The notes below the pieces were generated by a model that was not told the DNA's origin, searched no databases, and worked only from the letters and a program-made list of their open reading frames with translations. 64,000 nucleotides of DNA from Pseudomonas paracarnis (GTDB taxonomy: Bacteria; Pseudomonadota; Gammaproteobacteria; Pseudomonadales; Pseudomonadaceae), in assembly GCF_904063055.1 (NCBI RefSeq), contig NZ_CAJFCN010000006.1, forward strand, positions 124,001 through 188,000. The letters run 5' to 3'. Positions 27,074 to 35,834 of this stretch are shown in pieces (position 1 is the stretch's first letter; the number at the start of each line of letters is the position of its first letter). The position numbers and the translations under genes were made by a program.

Positions 27074-28327
27074 TTATAAATGTGTGGTTGCGCCAGCGGC
27101 AGCGTAGTTCTGGTAACTGTTCATGTTTTTTGCGATCTGCGAAATCTTGCTGGCGTAATCCGGGTCGGTTGCATAACCGGCTTTTTGCAACTCGCGTACA
27201 AACTGTTCCGGGTTGTCGGCTGATTTCACAACTTCTTTATAGCGATCATGGCTTTGCAGCAAAGTCACGAGGTCGTGGAAGCTGTCCTGATACGAGCTGT
27301 AGGAACGGAACTGCGCCGTTTCCTTGACCATCGCACCATCGCGAAACTCGCTGGTGATCGCCCGGGCCTGACCGCCCTGCCAGCTCTGGCCAGCCTTGAT
27401 GCCGAACAGGTTGTGGCTGCTACTGCCGTCCTCGGCGCGCATCACCGATTTGCCCCAGCCGGTTTCCAGCGCGGCCTGGGCCACGAGATATTTGGGGTCG
27501 ATACCGATGCGTGCGGCGGCGGCCTTGGCCATCGGCAGCATAGTGGCGACGAATTCATCCTGGGAGCTGAAGGCTTTCTTGGCCGGCGCCAGCGGTGGCT
27601 GCGCAATGGCGCGGCCATACACCTGCATGCGCCCGCTCGGCACGGCAAAGCTACGCGCGCTGCTGTTGATGACCGTGTCGTCGGCAGCGCTGTTACGCAG
27701 GGGCGCGGCTTTGGCTTCGACCGGAGCGTTCGGCACGATGCCGGCCAGCAGTCGGTCGGCCAGCTTGCTGGGCAAGGCGATACGGCGCTGGTTCATCAGT
27801 TCCATGTCGTTGGCATGGGTGCTGGCGCCCTCAGGCACGGCCACGCGATACGCCCACAAAGGCCGCTGGCCATTGGAGCGGCCCAACGGGCCTTCGGCCT
27901 GGGTACCGGCGGCAATCTCGGTCGGCACATCGACTTTCTTCACCGGCGCATCCGCCGCCGGGCCTTGCAAGGTGGCGGCCTGGGCCTCCACCGGCTTGTT
28001 CTTCTGCATCTGGCGCATCAGCACATCGGCCAGGCCGATACCACCACCTTCGCGGGACATCGACACCGCCAATTGCTGGTCGTACATTTCCTGGTATTGC
28101 TTGGCGGCCGGGGTGTTCAGCGGGTTGTCCTTGCCCAGGGCCTCGGTGGCCGAACGCATGGACTTGAGCATCTCGTTCAAAAACAGCGACTCGAATTCCT
28201 GCGCCACTTTGCGCAGGTTGCCTTCACTGTTTTTGTCGTCGCCGACCTTGAGCTGGTTAAGCCGGTTCAGGTCGGAGTAAGACCCCGAGTCCGCCGTGCT
28301 GCTGATACCGCTCTTGCGCATATCCAT
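27074..28327 (-). CDS. flgJ: Rod-assembly peptidoglycan hydrolase FlgJ
   Basis: FlgJ combines a rod-cap domain with a glucosaminidase domain that opens peptidoglycan for the rod. In 417 residues, the N-terminal Rod-binding domain (about 30-110) contains KVAQEFESLFLNEMLKSMRS. The C-terminal glucosaminidase domain (about 250-400) has KYLVAQAALETGWGKSVMRA, where the Glu in ALETGWG is the expected catalytic residue. Two ATGs lie 6 bp apart; the one at 28327 has GAGG 8 bases upstream, while the upstream ATG at 28333 is too close to it. The start is therefore slightly uncertain. Confidence 0.95.
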   Translation of the reverse strand: MDMRKSGISSTADSGSYSDLNRLNQLKVGDDKNSEGNLRKVAQEFESLFLNEMLKSMRSATEALGKDNPLNTPAAKQYQEMYDQQLAVSMSREGGGIGLADVLMRQMQKNKPVEAQAATLQGPAADAPVKKVDVPTEIAAGTQAEGPLGRSNGQRPLWAYRVAVPEGASTHANDMELMNQRRIALPSKLADRLLAGIVPNAPVEAKAAPLRNSAADDTVINSSARSFAVPSGRMQVYGRAIAQPPLAPAKKAFSSQDEFVATMLPMAKAAAARIGIDPKYLVAQAALETGWGKSVMRAEDGSSSHNLFGIKAGQSWQGGQARAITSEFRDGAMVKETAQFRSYSSYQDSFHDLVTLLQSHDRYKEVVKSADNPEQFVRELQKAGYATDPDYASKISQIAKNMNSYQNYAAAGATTHL

Positions 28328-28337
28328 GGCCATGGCC

Positions 28338-29453
28338 TCAGATCACGATCAGGTCGGCTTGCAACGCGCCGGCCTGCTTCAAAGCTTCGAGGATCGCCAT
28401 CAAGTCGCCGGGCGCAGCGCCCACCTGGTTCACCGCACGGACAATCTCGTCCAGGGTGGTGCCGGGGCCGAACTTGAACATCGGCTTGGCTTCTTGCTGG
28501 GCATTGACGCGCGAGCGCGGGACCACGGCCGTCTGGCCACCGGACAACGGCCCAGGCTGGCTGACGATCGGGTCTTCGGTGATGGTCACCGTCAGGCTGC
28601 CGTGGGTCACCGCCGCTGGCGAAACCTTGACGTTCTGGCCGATCACGATGGTGCCGGTGCGCGAGTTGATGATGACTTTAGCCACGGCCTGGCCTGGGTC
28701 CACCTCAAGGTTTTCCAGGATCGACAGGTAGTCCACACGCTGGCTTGGGTCCAGAGGCGCAGTGACGCGAACCGAGCCGCCGTCGATGGCCTGGGCCACG
28801 CCAGGGCCGAGCATGTCATTGATCTTGTCGACCACGCGCTTGGCGGTGGTGAAGTCGGAGCGGTTGAGGTTCAGGGTCAGGCTGTTGCCCTGGTTGAAAC
28901 CACTCGGCACGGTGCGTTCAACCGTAGCGCCACCGGGGATACGCCCGGCCGACGGCACGTTGACGGTGATCTTCGAGCCGTCGCGGCCTTCGGCGTCAAA
29001 ACCGCCGACCACCAGGTTGCCCTGGGCAATGGCGTAGACGTTGCCGTCGATACCTTTGAGCGGCGTCATCAGCAAGGTGCCACCGCGCAGGCTCTTGGAG
29101 TTACCCATGGACGACACGGTGATGTCCACCACCTGCCCCGGCTTGGCAAACGCGGGCAGATCGGCGCTGATCGACACCGCTGCGACGTTCTTCAACTGCA
29201 CGTTGCCCGAGCCTGGCGGCACTTTGATGCCGAACTGCGAGAGCATGTTGTTGAAGGTTTGCAGGGTGAACGGCGTCTGGGTGGTCTGGTCACCCGTGCC
29301 GTTAAGCCCCACGACCAGGCCATAGCCGATCAACTGGTTGGAGCGCACGCCGGAAATACTGGCGATGTCCTTCAGGCGCTCGGCATGGGCCACAGCGCTC
29401 AAGGCCAGCAAAAGCGTCATCGCCATCAGCTGTTTGAACTTCAAAATGGCCAC
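28338..29453 (-). CDS. flgI: Flagellar P-ring protein FlgI
   Basis: FlgI forms the P ring in the peptidoglycan layer. The product is 371 residues with a signal peptide at the N-terminus (about 10-25, [16 protein letters not shown]). The mature part starts with [20 protein letters not shown], and the C-terminus ends [20 protein letters not shown]. It starts directly after the flgH stop. Confidence 0.97.
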   Translation of the reverse strand: MAILKFKQLMAMTLLLALSAVAHAERLKDIASISGVRSNQLIGYGLVVGLNGTGDQTTQTPFTLQTFNNMLSQFGIKVPPGSGNVQLKNVAAVSISADLPAFAKPGQVVDITVSSMGNSKSLRGGTLLMTPLKGIDGNVYAIAQGNLVVGGFDAEGRDGSKITVNVPSAGRIPGGATVERTVPSGFNQGNSLTLNLNRSDFTTAKRVVDKINDMLGPGVAQAIDGGSVRVTAPLDPSQRVDYLSILENLEVDPGQAVAKVIINSRTGTIVIGQNVKVSPAAVTHGSLTVTITEDPIVSQPGPLSGGQTAVVPRSRVNAQQEAKPMFKFGPGTTLDEIVRAVNQVGAAPGDLMAILEALKQAGALQADLIVI

Positions 29454-30149
29454 CTAGAAAGGGAACAGCGGGCTGAGGAAGAAGCGGTCGAACCAGCCCG
29501 GCTGGCTCGCATCGGCAAACGAACCGGTGCCCGAGTAGGTAATGCGTGCATCGGCAATGCGCGTCGACGGCACGGTGTTGTCGGTGGAGATGTCATCGGC
29601 GCGGACCATGCCGGCGATGCGCACCAACTCGTCGCCGGTGTTGAGGGTCATCCACTTCTCACCACGCACGGCAATGATGCCGTTGGGCAATACGTCGGCG
29701 ACGGTCACGGTGATCGAACCGGTCAGGCTGTTGCCCTGCCCTGCCGCGCTCTTGCCGTTGGTGGCGCGGTCGCCGCTGTAGCCGGCGTCCAGGCTCAGGT
29801 CACCACTGCCCAGCGGGTTGTTGGTGTTCAGGCCGCCGCCGAACAGCGAGGTCAGGCCGATGCTGGTCTTGCTGTTCTTGCCGATCTGCGAGTTAGCGTT
29901 CTTGCTGGCCTGGGTCTTCTCATTCAGGGTAATGGTGATGATGTCACCGACCCGGAACGCCTTGCGGTCGCTGTACAGGTTCTGCTCGAAACCGGCCTGG
30001 TAGATCGAGCCATTGTTGGCCGCCGCCGGCAACGGTGTGCGTGGCAACACCGGCGCGTAGTACGGGTCATTGGGCTTTGGCGTGGGGGCGACACAGCCCG
30101 CAAGCACGGCGATCCCACTCAATGCCAACACACAAACATAGCGATTCAT
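29454..30149 (-). CDS. flgH: Flagellar L-ring lipoprotein FlgH
   Basis: FlgH is the outer-membrane L-ring subunit. The product is 231 residues with a lipoprotein signal ending in the lipobox LAGC (cysteine at about residue 19). Family segments include [20 protein letters not shown] and [20 protein letters not shown]. It lies between flgG and flgI. Confidence 0.97.
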   Translation of the reverse strand: MNRYVCVLALSGIAVLAGCVAPTPKPNDPYYAPVLPRTPLPAAANNGSIYQAGFEQNLYSDRKAFRVGDIITITLNEKTQASKNANSQIGKNSKTSIGLTSLFGGGLNTNNPLGSGDLSLDAGYSGDRATNGKSAAGQGNSLTGSITVTVADVLPNGIIAVRGEKWMTLNTGDELVRIAGMVRADDISTDNTVPSTRIADARITYSGTGSFADASQPGWFDRFFLSPLFPF

Positions 30150-30201
30150 GACCCTAACCTCACGGTGTTGCAGGCACCCTCAAGGGCGCCCCATAGACTG
30201 A

Positions 30202-30987
30202 TTACAGATTTTGCGTAACGAACGAAAGCATCTGGTCGGCGGTGGAAATCACCTTGGAGTTCATCTCGTAGGCGCGCTGGGTGGTGATCATGTTGACCAT
30301 CTCCTCAACGGTACTGACGTTGGAGGTTTCCAGGGTGCTTTGCAGCGTGGTGCCGAAGCCGTTCAAGCCAGGGGTGCCGATTTGCGGCGCGCCACTGGAG
30401 GCGGTTTCCAGGAACAGGTTGTTGCCCATCGCCTGCAGGCCGGCCGGGTTGATGAAGTCGGCGGTTTGCAGGTTGCCGATCACTTGGGAGGCCGGGTTGC
30501 CAGCAACGGTGATGGACACGGTGCCGTCGTTGCCGACGGTGAAGGTCTTGGCGTCGGGCGGCACCACGACAGCAGGCTCCAGGGCGAAACCGTTGGCGGT
30601 CACGATCTGGCCGTTGGAGTCCAGGTGGAAGGTGCCGTCACGGGTGTAAGAGGTGGTGCCATCCGGTTGCAGTACCTGGAAAAAGCCGCGGCCATTGATC
30701 GCCATGTCCAGGGGCTGGCCGGTTTGCTGCAGGTTACCGGCGCTGAAGTTTTTCTGGGTGCCGACGATCTGCACACCGGTACCCAGTTGCAGGCCCGACG
30801 GCAGTTCGCTGTCCTGGGTCGACTGGGCGCCCGGTTGCTTCTTGATCTGATAGAGCAAGTCCTGGAACTCGGCGCGGTCACGTTTGAAGCCCGTGGTCGA
30901 CACGTTTGCCAGGTTGTTGGAAATGGTCGTCAGGTTGGTGTCCTGGGCGGACAGGCCTGTCTTGGCAACCCATAGAGCCGGAAGCAT
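30202..30987 (-). CDS. flgG: Flagellar distal rod protein FlgG
   Basis: FlgG builds the distal rod. The product is 261 residues, the standard length. The N-terminal motif is NLTTISNNLANVSTTGFKRD and the C-terminal motif is VNMITTQRAYEMNSKVISTA. AAGGAG lies 8 bp before the ATG. It follows flgF by 62 bp. Confidence 0.98.
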   Translation of the reverse strand: MLPALWVAKTGLSAQDTNLTTISNNLANVSTTGFKRDRAEFQDLLYQIKKQPGAQSTQDSELPSGLQLGTGVQIVGTQKNFSAGNLQQTGQPLDMAINGRGFFQVLQPDGTTSYTRDGTFHLDSNGQIVTANGFALEPAVVVPPDAKTFTVGNDGTVSITVAGNPASQVIGNLQTADFINPAGLQAMGNNLFLETASSGAPQIGTPGLNGFGTTLQSTLETSNVSTVEEMVNMITTQRAYEMNSKVISTADQMLSFVTQNL

Positions 30988-31049
30988 GCTGTTCTCCTTC
31001 GTGCGCCGGATGGTTGGCGCTGCGTTGCAAATTAGTTAGTGGGCTTGAA

Positions 31050-31790
31050 TCAGCTCATCTGCATGACGCGCGTCATGGCCTGGTCGTCTTCTTTAGCGCT
31101 GTTCATCATCTTGATGTGCAGCTCGAACTGCTTGGCCAGCGCCAGCACCGCGGTCATTTCTTCCACGGCATTGACGTTGCTCGCCTGCAGGAAACCCGAG
31201 GTCAGCCGCACATTCGCGTCGGCCTGGGCCGGTTGGCCATCCTTGGTGTGGATGGTGCCGTCCAGGCCCTTGGTCATGTTCTTGAGGTCAGGCTGGACCA
31301 TCTTGATACGGTCCACTTCCGCCATCACCCGCGGGCCTTCGCCCATGGCACGGATGCTGATGGTGCCGTCCGAACCCACTTCGATTTTCTGCTGGGGCGG
31401 CACGGCAATCGGGCCACCGTTGCCCATGATCGGCATACCGTTGCCGGCCCGCAGCACGCCCAAGGCATCCACGTTCATGCTGGCGCTGCGCACGTAGGCT
31501 TCGCCGCCATCCGGGGTTTGCACCGCCATCCAGCCGTCGCCGCTGACGGCCACGTCGAGGTCGCGGCCGGTTTCGATCATCGCGCCCGGTGAAAAGTCGG
31601 TAGCCGGACGTTCGGTCATGGCAAACGCCCGCGCCGGAAAGCTGTCACCGAACACCGGCATCGAACGCGCCTGTTCCAGGTCGCGCTGGAAACCGTTGGT
31701 GGAAATGTTCGCCAGATTGTTGGCATGGGCCTTCTGCGCCAGTGCATTCTGGCTGGCGCCGGTCATTGCCACATAAAGGTACTTGTCCAC
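31050..31790 (-). CDS. flgF: Flagellar proximal rod protein FlgF
   Basis: FlgF is a proximal rod protein of the FlgG family. The product is 246 residues. The N-terminus contains KAHANNLANISTNGFQRDLE and the C-terminus EEMTAVLALAKQFELHIKMM. It is the first gene of flgF-G-H-I-J-K-L in this window; a sigma-54 type element lies 58-71 bp upstream. The flgB-E genes are not in the window. Confidence 0.97.
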   Translation of the reverse strand: MDKYLYVAMTGASQNALAQKAHANNLANISTNGFQRDLEQARSMPVFGDSFPARAFAMTERPATDFSPGAMIETGRDLDVAVSGDGWMAVQTPDGGEAYVRSASMNVDALGVLRAGNGMPIMGNGGPIAVPPQQKIEVGSDGTISIRAMGEGPRVMAEVDRIKMVQPDLKNMTKGLDGTIHTKDGQPAQADANVRLTSGFLQASNVNAVEEMTAVLALAKQFELHIKMMNSAKEDDQAMTRVMQMS

Positions 31791-31847
31791 GCTCTATCCT
31801 CTTTCTGACGGACGCTTGCCGCCCACCGCTGTACTGAGGAGGCTTAA

Positions 31848-31861
31848 GCAATTTGCGAACC
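31848..31861 (-). promoter_or_regulatory. Sigma-54 (-24/-12) promoter of flgF operon
   Basis: The minus strand reads TTGGTTCGCAAATTGCTTA. GG and GC are separated by 10 bases and the -12 TTGC is perfect, but the -24 half (TGGTTC) deviates from TGGCAC. It is well placed for flgF, and FleR-dependent expression of flgF-L is known in P. aeruginosa. Confidence 0.6.
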
Positions 31862-32003
31862 AACTTTTCAAAAGAGACCAAAGTCCAAGCGCGGCGGGGG
31901 TTTCGTAGAGGTAGCTGAAATAGCGCGGGAAGAAACAGTCGAAAAAACGGCGGACTACTGCCGCCTGCGGCAAACACCGGCCTTCAAACCGGTAGAGATC
32001 AAA

Positions 32004-32760
32004 GGGGGAGCGGGCTTGCCTGCGATCGTGCTGATTCAGTTGCAGATTAATTGACTGACCCGCCGCCATCGCGGGCAAGCCCGCTCCCACAGGGGATTGA
32101 GGCCGGGCGCTGATTGCGGGGGCAATACCCAACCAATGTGGGAGCTGGCTTGCCTGCGATAGCGTTAGTTCAGCGAAAGAATCATTGACTGACCCGCCGC
32201 CTTCGCGGGCAAGCCCGCTCCCACAGGGGATTGAGGCCGGGCGCTGATTGCGGGGGCAATACCCAACCAATGTGGGAGCTGGCTTACCTGCGATAGCGTT
32301 AGTTCAGCGACAGAATCATTGACTGACACGCCGCCTTCGCGGGCAAGCCCACTCCCACAGGGGATTGAGGCCGGGCGCTGATTGCGTGGGCAACACCCAA
32401 CCAATGTGGGAGCTGGCTTGCCTGCGATAGCGTTAGTTCAGCGACAGAATCATTGACTGACACGCCGCCTTCGCGGGCAAGCCCGCTCCCACAGGGGATT
32501 GAGGCCGGGCGCTGATTGCGGGGGCAATACCCAACCAATGTGGGAGCTGGCTTGCCTGCGATAGCGTTAGTTCAGCGACAGAATCATTGACTGACCCGCC
32601 GCCTTCGCGGGCAAGCCCGCTCCCACAGGGGATTGAGGCCGGGCGCTGATTGCGGGGGCAATACCCAACCAATGTGGGAGCTGGCTTGCCTGCGATAGCG
32701 GTTGGGCAGGCACTGATATGCCAACTGACAATCCGCTATAGCAGGCAAGCCAGCTCCCAC
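32004..32760. repeat. Tandem array of six REPINs with 134-bp period
   Basis: This fills the 970-bp gap between flgF and phhR. Six 87-bp REPINs start at 32004, 32138, 32272, 32406, 32540 and 32674, separated by five near-identical 47-bp spacers that begin AGGGGATTGAGGCCGGGCGC. The first REPIN has GAGCGGGC arms on both sides, the last has GAGCTGGC arms on both sides, and the four in between are hybrids: TGGC on the left and GGGC on the right. Their centres are nearly identical (GTTAGTTCAGCGA...). Short open frames across the array are repeat artefacts. Confidence 0.95.
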
Positions 32761-32764
32761 CGTT

Positions 32765-34330
32765 TTAACTGCGATCGGCCTTGAGCACTTCGTAATCACG
32801 CAGCTTGTTGGCAATGGTGGTGTGGGAAACTCCCAGGCGCTTGCCTAACTGGCGGCTGCTCGGGTGTTCGGCGTACAGGCTTTCCAACACCGCCTTCTCA
32901 AAGCGCCCGACGATATCCTCCAGGCTGCCCTCCAGGGAAAAATCGCCCAGCGGCTGACGCACGCCATAATCGGGCAAGCGAATATGTTCAACCTTGACCG
33001 TGCCGCCTTCGCACAACGACACCGCCTGGAACAGCACGTTTTCCAGTTGCCGCACGTTGCCTGGCCAGTGGTAGTGGCTGAGTTTGTCCATGGCCGCAGG
33101 GGCCAGCCTGGGCAGTGGGCAACCGATCTGCCGACTGGCCTGGTCGAGAAAGTGCTCGACCAACGGCGCGAGGCCATCCAGGCATTCGCGCAACGGCGGG
33201 ATATGCAACGACAGCACATTCAGCCGGTGATAAAGGTCCTGACGAAACTCCCCCCGGGCGCAGAGTTCCGACAAGTCCATCTGGGTCGCGCAGATCACCC
33301 GCACGTCCAGGTACACCTCTTCATCACTGCCCACCCGGCGAAAACAACCATCCTGCAAAAAGCGCAGCAGCTTGACCTGCAAGCGCGCGCTCATTTCTCC
33401 CACGCCATCCAGAAACAAGGTACCGCCCGCCGTCAGCTCAAGCAGGCCCAATTTACCTTCCGCCCGCGCCCCTTCAAATGCGCCGGGACCATAGCCAAAC
33501 AGTTCAGTCTCGGCCATCGACTCGGGCAACCCCGCGCAGTTGAGCGCCATCAACGGCGACTGCCCCCGCGGGCTGGCCAAGTGGCAGGCCCGGGCCAACA
33601 GCTCCTTGCCGGTGCCGGTTTCGCCTTCTATTAATAGCGGCGCATCCAGCGGCGCCATGCGCCGCGCTTCACGCACCACTGCGGCCATGACCTTGGAGCT
33701 TTGGAAGATGCTGTCGAAACCGCGCAGCTCTTGCTTGCGCACGTTATAGATACGCTCACCGACACGGTCGGCACGGTGCAGGGTGAGCACGGCGCCGGCC
33801 ATGGCTTCACTGTCGTCGTGCTCGGAGGATTGCAGGGGCGCGATATCCGCCAGAAATACGTCGCCCTTGACCTTGACCCGCAGGCCATTGATTCGCGACT
33901 TGCTGGCGCGCACCAGTTCCGGCAGGTCAAAATCCTCGGCATAACGCGACAGGGGAATCCCCGGCACTTCATCTACCCGCACGCCAAGCAACTGCGCCGC
34001 CGCCCGGTTGGCGGCCACGATGGAGCCGCCCATATCAATGGACAGCACCGGGAATTCCAGGGCACCGAGCAACGCATTGAGTTCCATATGCCGCCGCTCG
34101 CTGGGCATCAGCCCTACCCGCTTGACCCCGAACACTCCGGCAATCGCCTCGAACTGCGGGCGCAACGCCTGGAATTGCATGTTCACCAGGTTGGGGCAGA
34201 ACAGGTAGATGGCATTGCCATGCTCACCGCCGACTTCGCCCTTGGCGACGTTGACGCCGTACTCCACCAGCAGGTTGAGGATGTCCCGCAGGATGCCGAT
34301 GCGGTTCTGGCAGTGCACTTTGATACGCAT
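32765..34330 (-). CDS. phhR: Aromatic amino acid regulator PhhR (TyrR family)
   Basis: PhhR activates phenylalanine and tyrosine catabolic genes. In 521 residues there is an N-terminal ACT domain (1-70, MRIKVHCQNRIGILRDILNL), a PAS domain (about 85-160), an AAA+ domain with Walker A GETGTGKE (236-243), and a C-terminal helix-turn-helix with SSRQLGKRLGVSHTTIANKL. The sigma-54 contact loop reads GAFEGA (283-288) instead of GAFTGA, a Thr to Glu change, so direct activation of sigma-54 is doubtful and a TyrR-like mode with sigma-70 is possible. It is divergent from phhA. Confidence 0.95.
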   Translation of the reverse strand: MRIKVHCQNRIGILRDILNLLVEYGVNVAKGEVGGEHGNAIYLFCPNLVNMQFQALRPQFEAIAGVFGVKRVGLMPSERRHMELNALLGALEFPVLSIDMGGSIVAANRAAAQLLGVRVDEVPGIPLSRYAEDFDLPELVRASKSRINGLRVKVKGDVFLADIAPLQSSEHDDSEAMAGAVLTLHRADRVGERIYNVRKQELRGFDSIFQSSKVMAAVVREARRMAPLDAPLLIEGETGTGKELLARACHLASPRGQSPLMALNCAGLPESMAETELFGYGPGAFEGARAEGKLGLLELTAGGTLFLDGVGEMSARLQVKLLRFLQDGCFRRVGSDEEVYLDVRVICATQMDLSELCARGEFRQDLYHRLNVLSLHIPPLRECLDGLAPLVEHFLDQASRQIGCPLPRLAPAAMDKLSHYHWPGNVRQLENVLFQAVSLCEGGTVKVEHIRLPDYGVRQPLGDFSLEGSLEDIVGRFEKAVLESLYAEHPSSRQLGKRLGVSHTTIANKLRDYEVLKADRS

Positions 34331-34450
34331 GGAAAAACTCGAAAAAGGAGTAGGCGCCGCGTCTTTTTGTCGCTAGGCGCAGATAGTCGTCAAGATTATG
34401 TGACAGTACGGCAGCTATTCCCAGCCCATAGCTGCGAGAAGCGAGCCTAT

Positions 34451-34468
34451 CGTAACGAATTCTTTACG
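34451..34468. promoter_or_regulatory. PhhR/TyrR box between phhR and phhA
   Basis: CGTAACGAATTCTTTACG matches the TyrR-class pattern TGTAAA-N6-TTTACA with GTAA-N8-TTAC exact. It is 120 bp upstream of the phhA start and about the same distance from the phhR start, so it can serve both divergent genes. Confidence 0.7.
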
Positions 34469-34587
34469 AATATCGGTAATTTTTCCTACACGCATTGGCT
34501 AAAGGCTGATGGAATCCTACGCCTATCCGGTTATCAATAGAGGCATCCCAGGACATAACAAGAACGAATGCCTAGCAGGAGAGCCGT

Positions 34588-35379
34588 ATGAAGCAGACGC
34601 AGTACGTGGCCCGCGAGCCCGATGCGCAAGGTTTTATCCACTACCCGCCAGAAGAACACGCGGTGTGGAATACCCTGATCACTCGTCAGTTGAAGGTGAT
34701 TGAGGGCCGCGCCTGCCAGGAATACCTGGACGGCATCGACAAGCTCGGCCTGCCCCTGGACCGCATCCCCCAACTGGGCGAGATCAACAAGGTGCTGGCC
34801 GACACCACCGGCTGGCAAGTCGCCCGCGTGCCGGCGCTGATTCCCTTCCAGACCTTCTTTGAATTGCTGGCCAGCAAGCAGTTTCCGGTGGCGACCTTTA
34901 TCCGCACCCGTGAAGAACTGGACTACCTGCAAGAGCCGGATATTTTTCACGAGATCTTTGGCCACTGCCCGCTGCTAACCAACCCCTGGTTCGCTGAATT
35001 CACCCACACCTACGGCAAGCTCGGCCTGGCGGCCACCAAGGAGCAACGGGTGTACCTGGCGCGCCTGTACTGGATGACCATCGAGTTCGGCCTGGTGGAC
35101 ACGCCTCAGGGCCGGCGTATCTACGGTGGCGGCATTTTGTCGTCGCCTAAAGAAAGTGTGTATTGCCTGTCGGACGAGCCCGAGCACCAGGCCTTCGACC
35201 CGCTGGAAGCGATGCGCACCCCCTATCGCATCGACATCCTGCAACCGCTGTACTTCGTCTTGCCCGAGCTCAAGCGCCTGTTCGACGTGGCGCAGGAAGA
35301 CATCATGGGCATGGTCGAGCGCGGCATGCAGTTGGGTCTGCACGCACCGAAATTTCCGCCCAAACCCAAAGCCGCGTGA
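34588..35379 (+). CDS. phhA: Phenylalanine 4-monooxygenase
   Basis: PhhA hydroxylates L-phenylalanine to L-tyrosine with tetrahydrobiopterin and O2. The product is 263 residues, the usual length of the bacterial catalytic-domain-only enzyme. Iron ligands are His121 and His126 (IFHEIFGHCPLL) and Glu166 (YWMTIEFGL). The pterin-binding region includes VPALIPFQTFFELLASKQFP. A ribosome-binding site (CAGGAG) precedes the ATG. A small hairpin (35394-35418) lies between it and phhB, 98 bp downstream. Confidence 0.98.
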   Translation: MKQTQYVAREPDAQGFIHYPPEEHAVWNTLITRQLKVIEGRACQEYLDGIDKLGLPLDRIPQLGEINKVLADTTGWQVARVPALIPFQTFFELLASKQFPVATFIRTREELDYLQEPDIFHEIFGHCPLLTNPWFAEFTHTYGKLGLAATKEQRVYLARLYWMTIEFGLVDTPQGRRIYGGGILSSPKESVYCLSDEPEHQAFDPLEAMRTPYRIDILQPLYFVLPELKRLFDVAQEDIMGMVERGMQLGLHAPKFPPKPKAA

Positions 35380-35393
35380 ACCTCACGTTTTAA

Positions 35394-35418
35394 GGCCAGG
35401 TGAGTCTGTTCCCTGGCC
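35394..35418 (+). other. Stem-loop between phhA and phhB
   Basis: GGCCAGG and CCTGGCC can form a 7-bp stem around an 11-base loop. No T run follows, so it is probably not a full terminator; mRNA stabilisation or partial attenuation between phhA and phhB is possible. Confidence 0.4.
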
Positions 35419-35477
35419 CCGCGTTGCTTTAGGGTAACGCCACTGACCTTCAATCATTCGAATTCAGGACACCTTCC

Positions 35478-35834
35478 ATGACCACCTTGAACCAAGCCCA
35501 CTGCGAAGCCTGCCGCGCCGATGCCCCGCAAGTCAGCGATGAAGAACTGCCGGTGCTGATCAAGCAGATCCCTGACTGGAACATCGAAGTGCGCGATGGG
35601 GTGATGCAGCTGGAAAAGGTTTTCCTGTTCAAGAACTTCAAATTCGCCCTGGCTTTCACCAACGCCATGGGTGAAATTTCCGAAGCCGAAGGCCATCACC
35701 CTGGCCTGCTCACCGAGTGGGGCAAAGTCACCGTGACCTGGTGGAGCCACTCCATCAAGGGCCTGCACCGCAACGACTTCATCATGGCCGCGCGCACCGA
35801 CGAAGTGGCCAAGACTGCCGAGGGTCGCAAATAA
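35478..35834 (+). CDS. phhB: 4a-hydroxytetrahydrobiopterin dehydratase
   Basis: PhhB recycles the pterin cofactor of PhhA by dehydrating 4a-hydroxytetrahydrobiopterin. In 118 residues it contains the family motif [11 protein letters not shown] with the catalytic histidine pair, preceded by [20 protein letters not shown] and followed by [20 protein letters not shown]. Its stop codon overlaps the phhC start by one base (TAATG), which suggests translational coupling. Confidence 0.97.
   Translation: MTTLNQAHCEACRADAPQVSDEELPVLIKQIPDWNIEVRDGVMQLEKVFLFKNFKFALAFTNAMGEISEAEGHHPGLLTEWGKVTVTWWSHSIKGLHRNDFIMAARTDEVAKTAEGRK

Noticed and set aside
32165..32672. Repeated 79-codon minus-strand frames
   Set aside because: They arise from the 134-bp REPIN array; the unit is not a multiple of three, each frame crosses two units, and no ribosome-binding sites or family signatures are seen.
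32004..32760. CRISPR array
   Set aside because: The period is regular but the units are 87-bp inverted REPs with identical spacers, and no cas genes are near.
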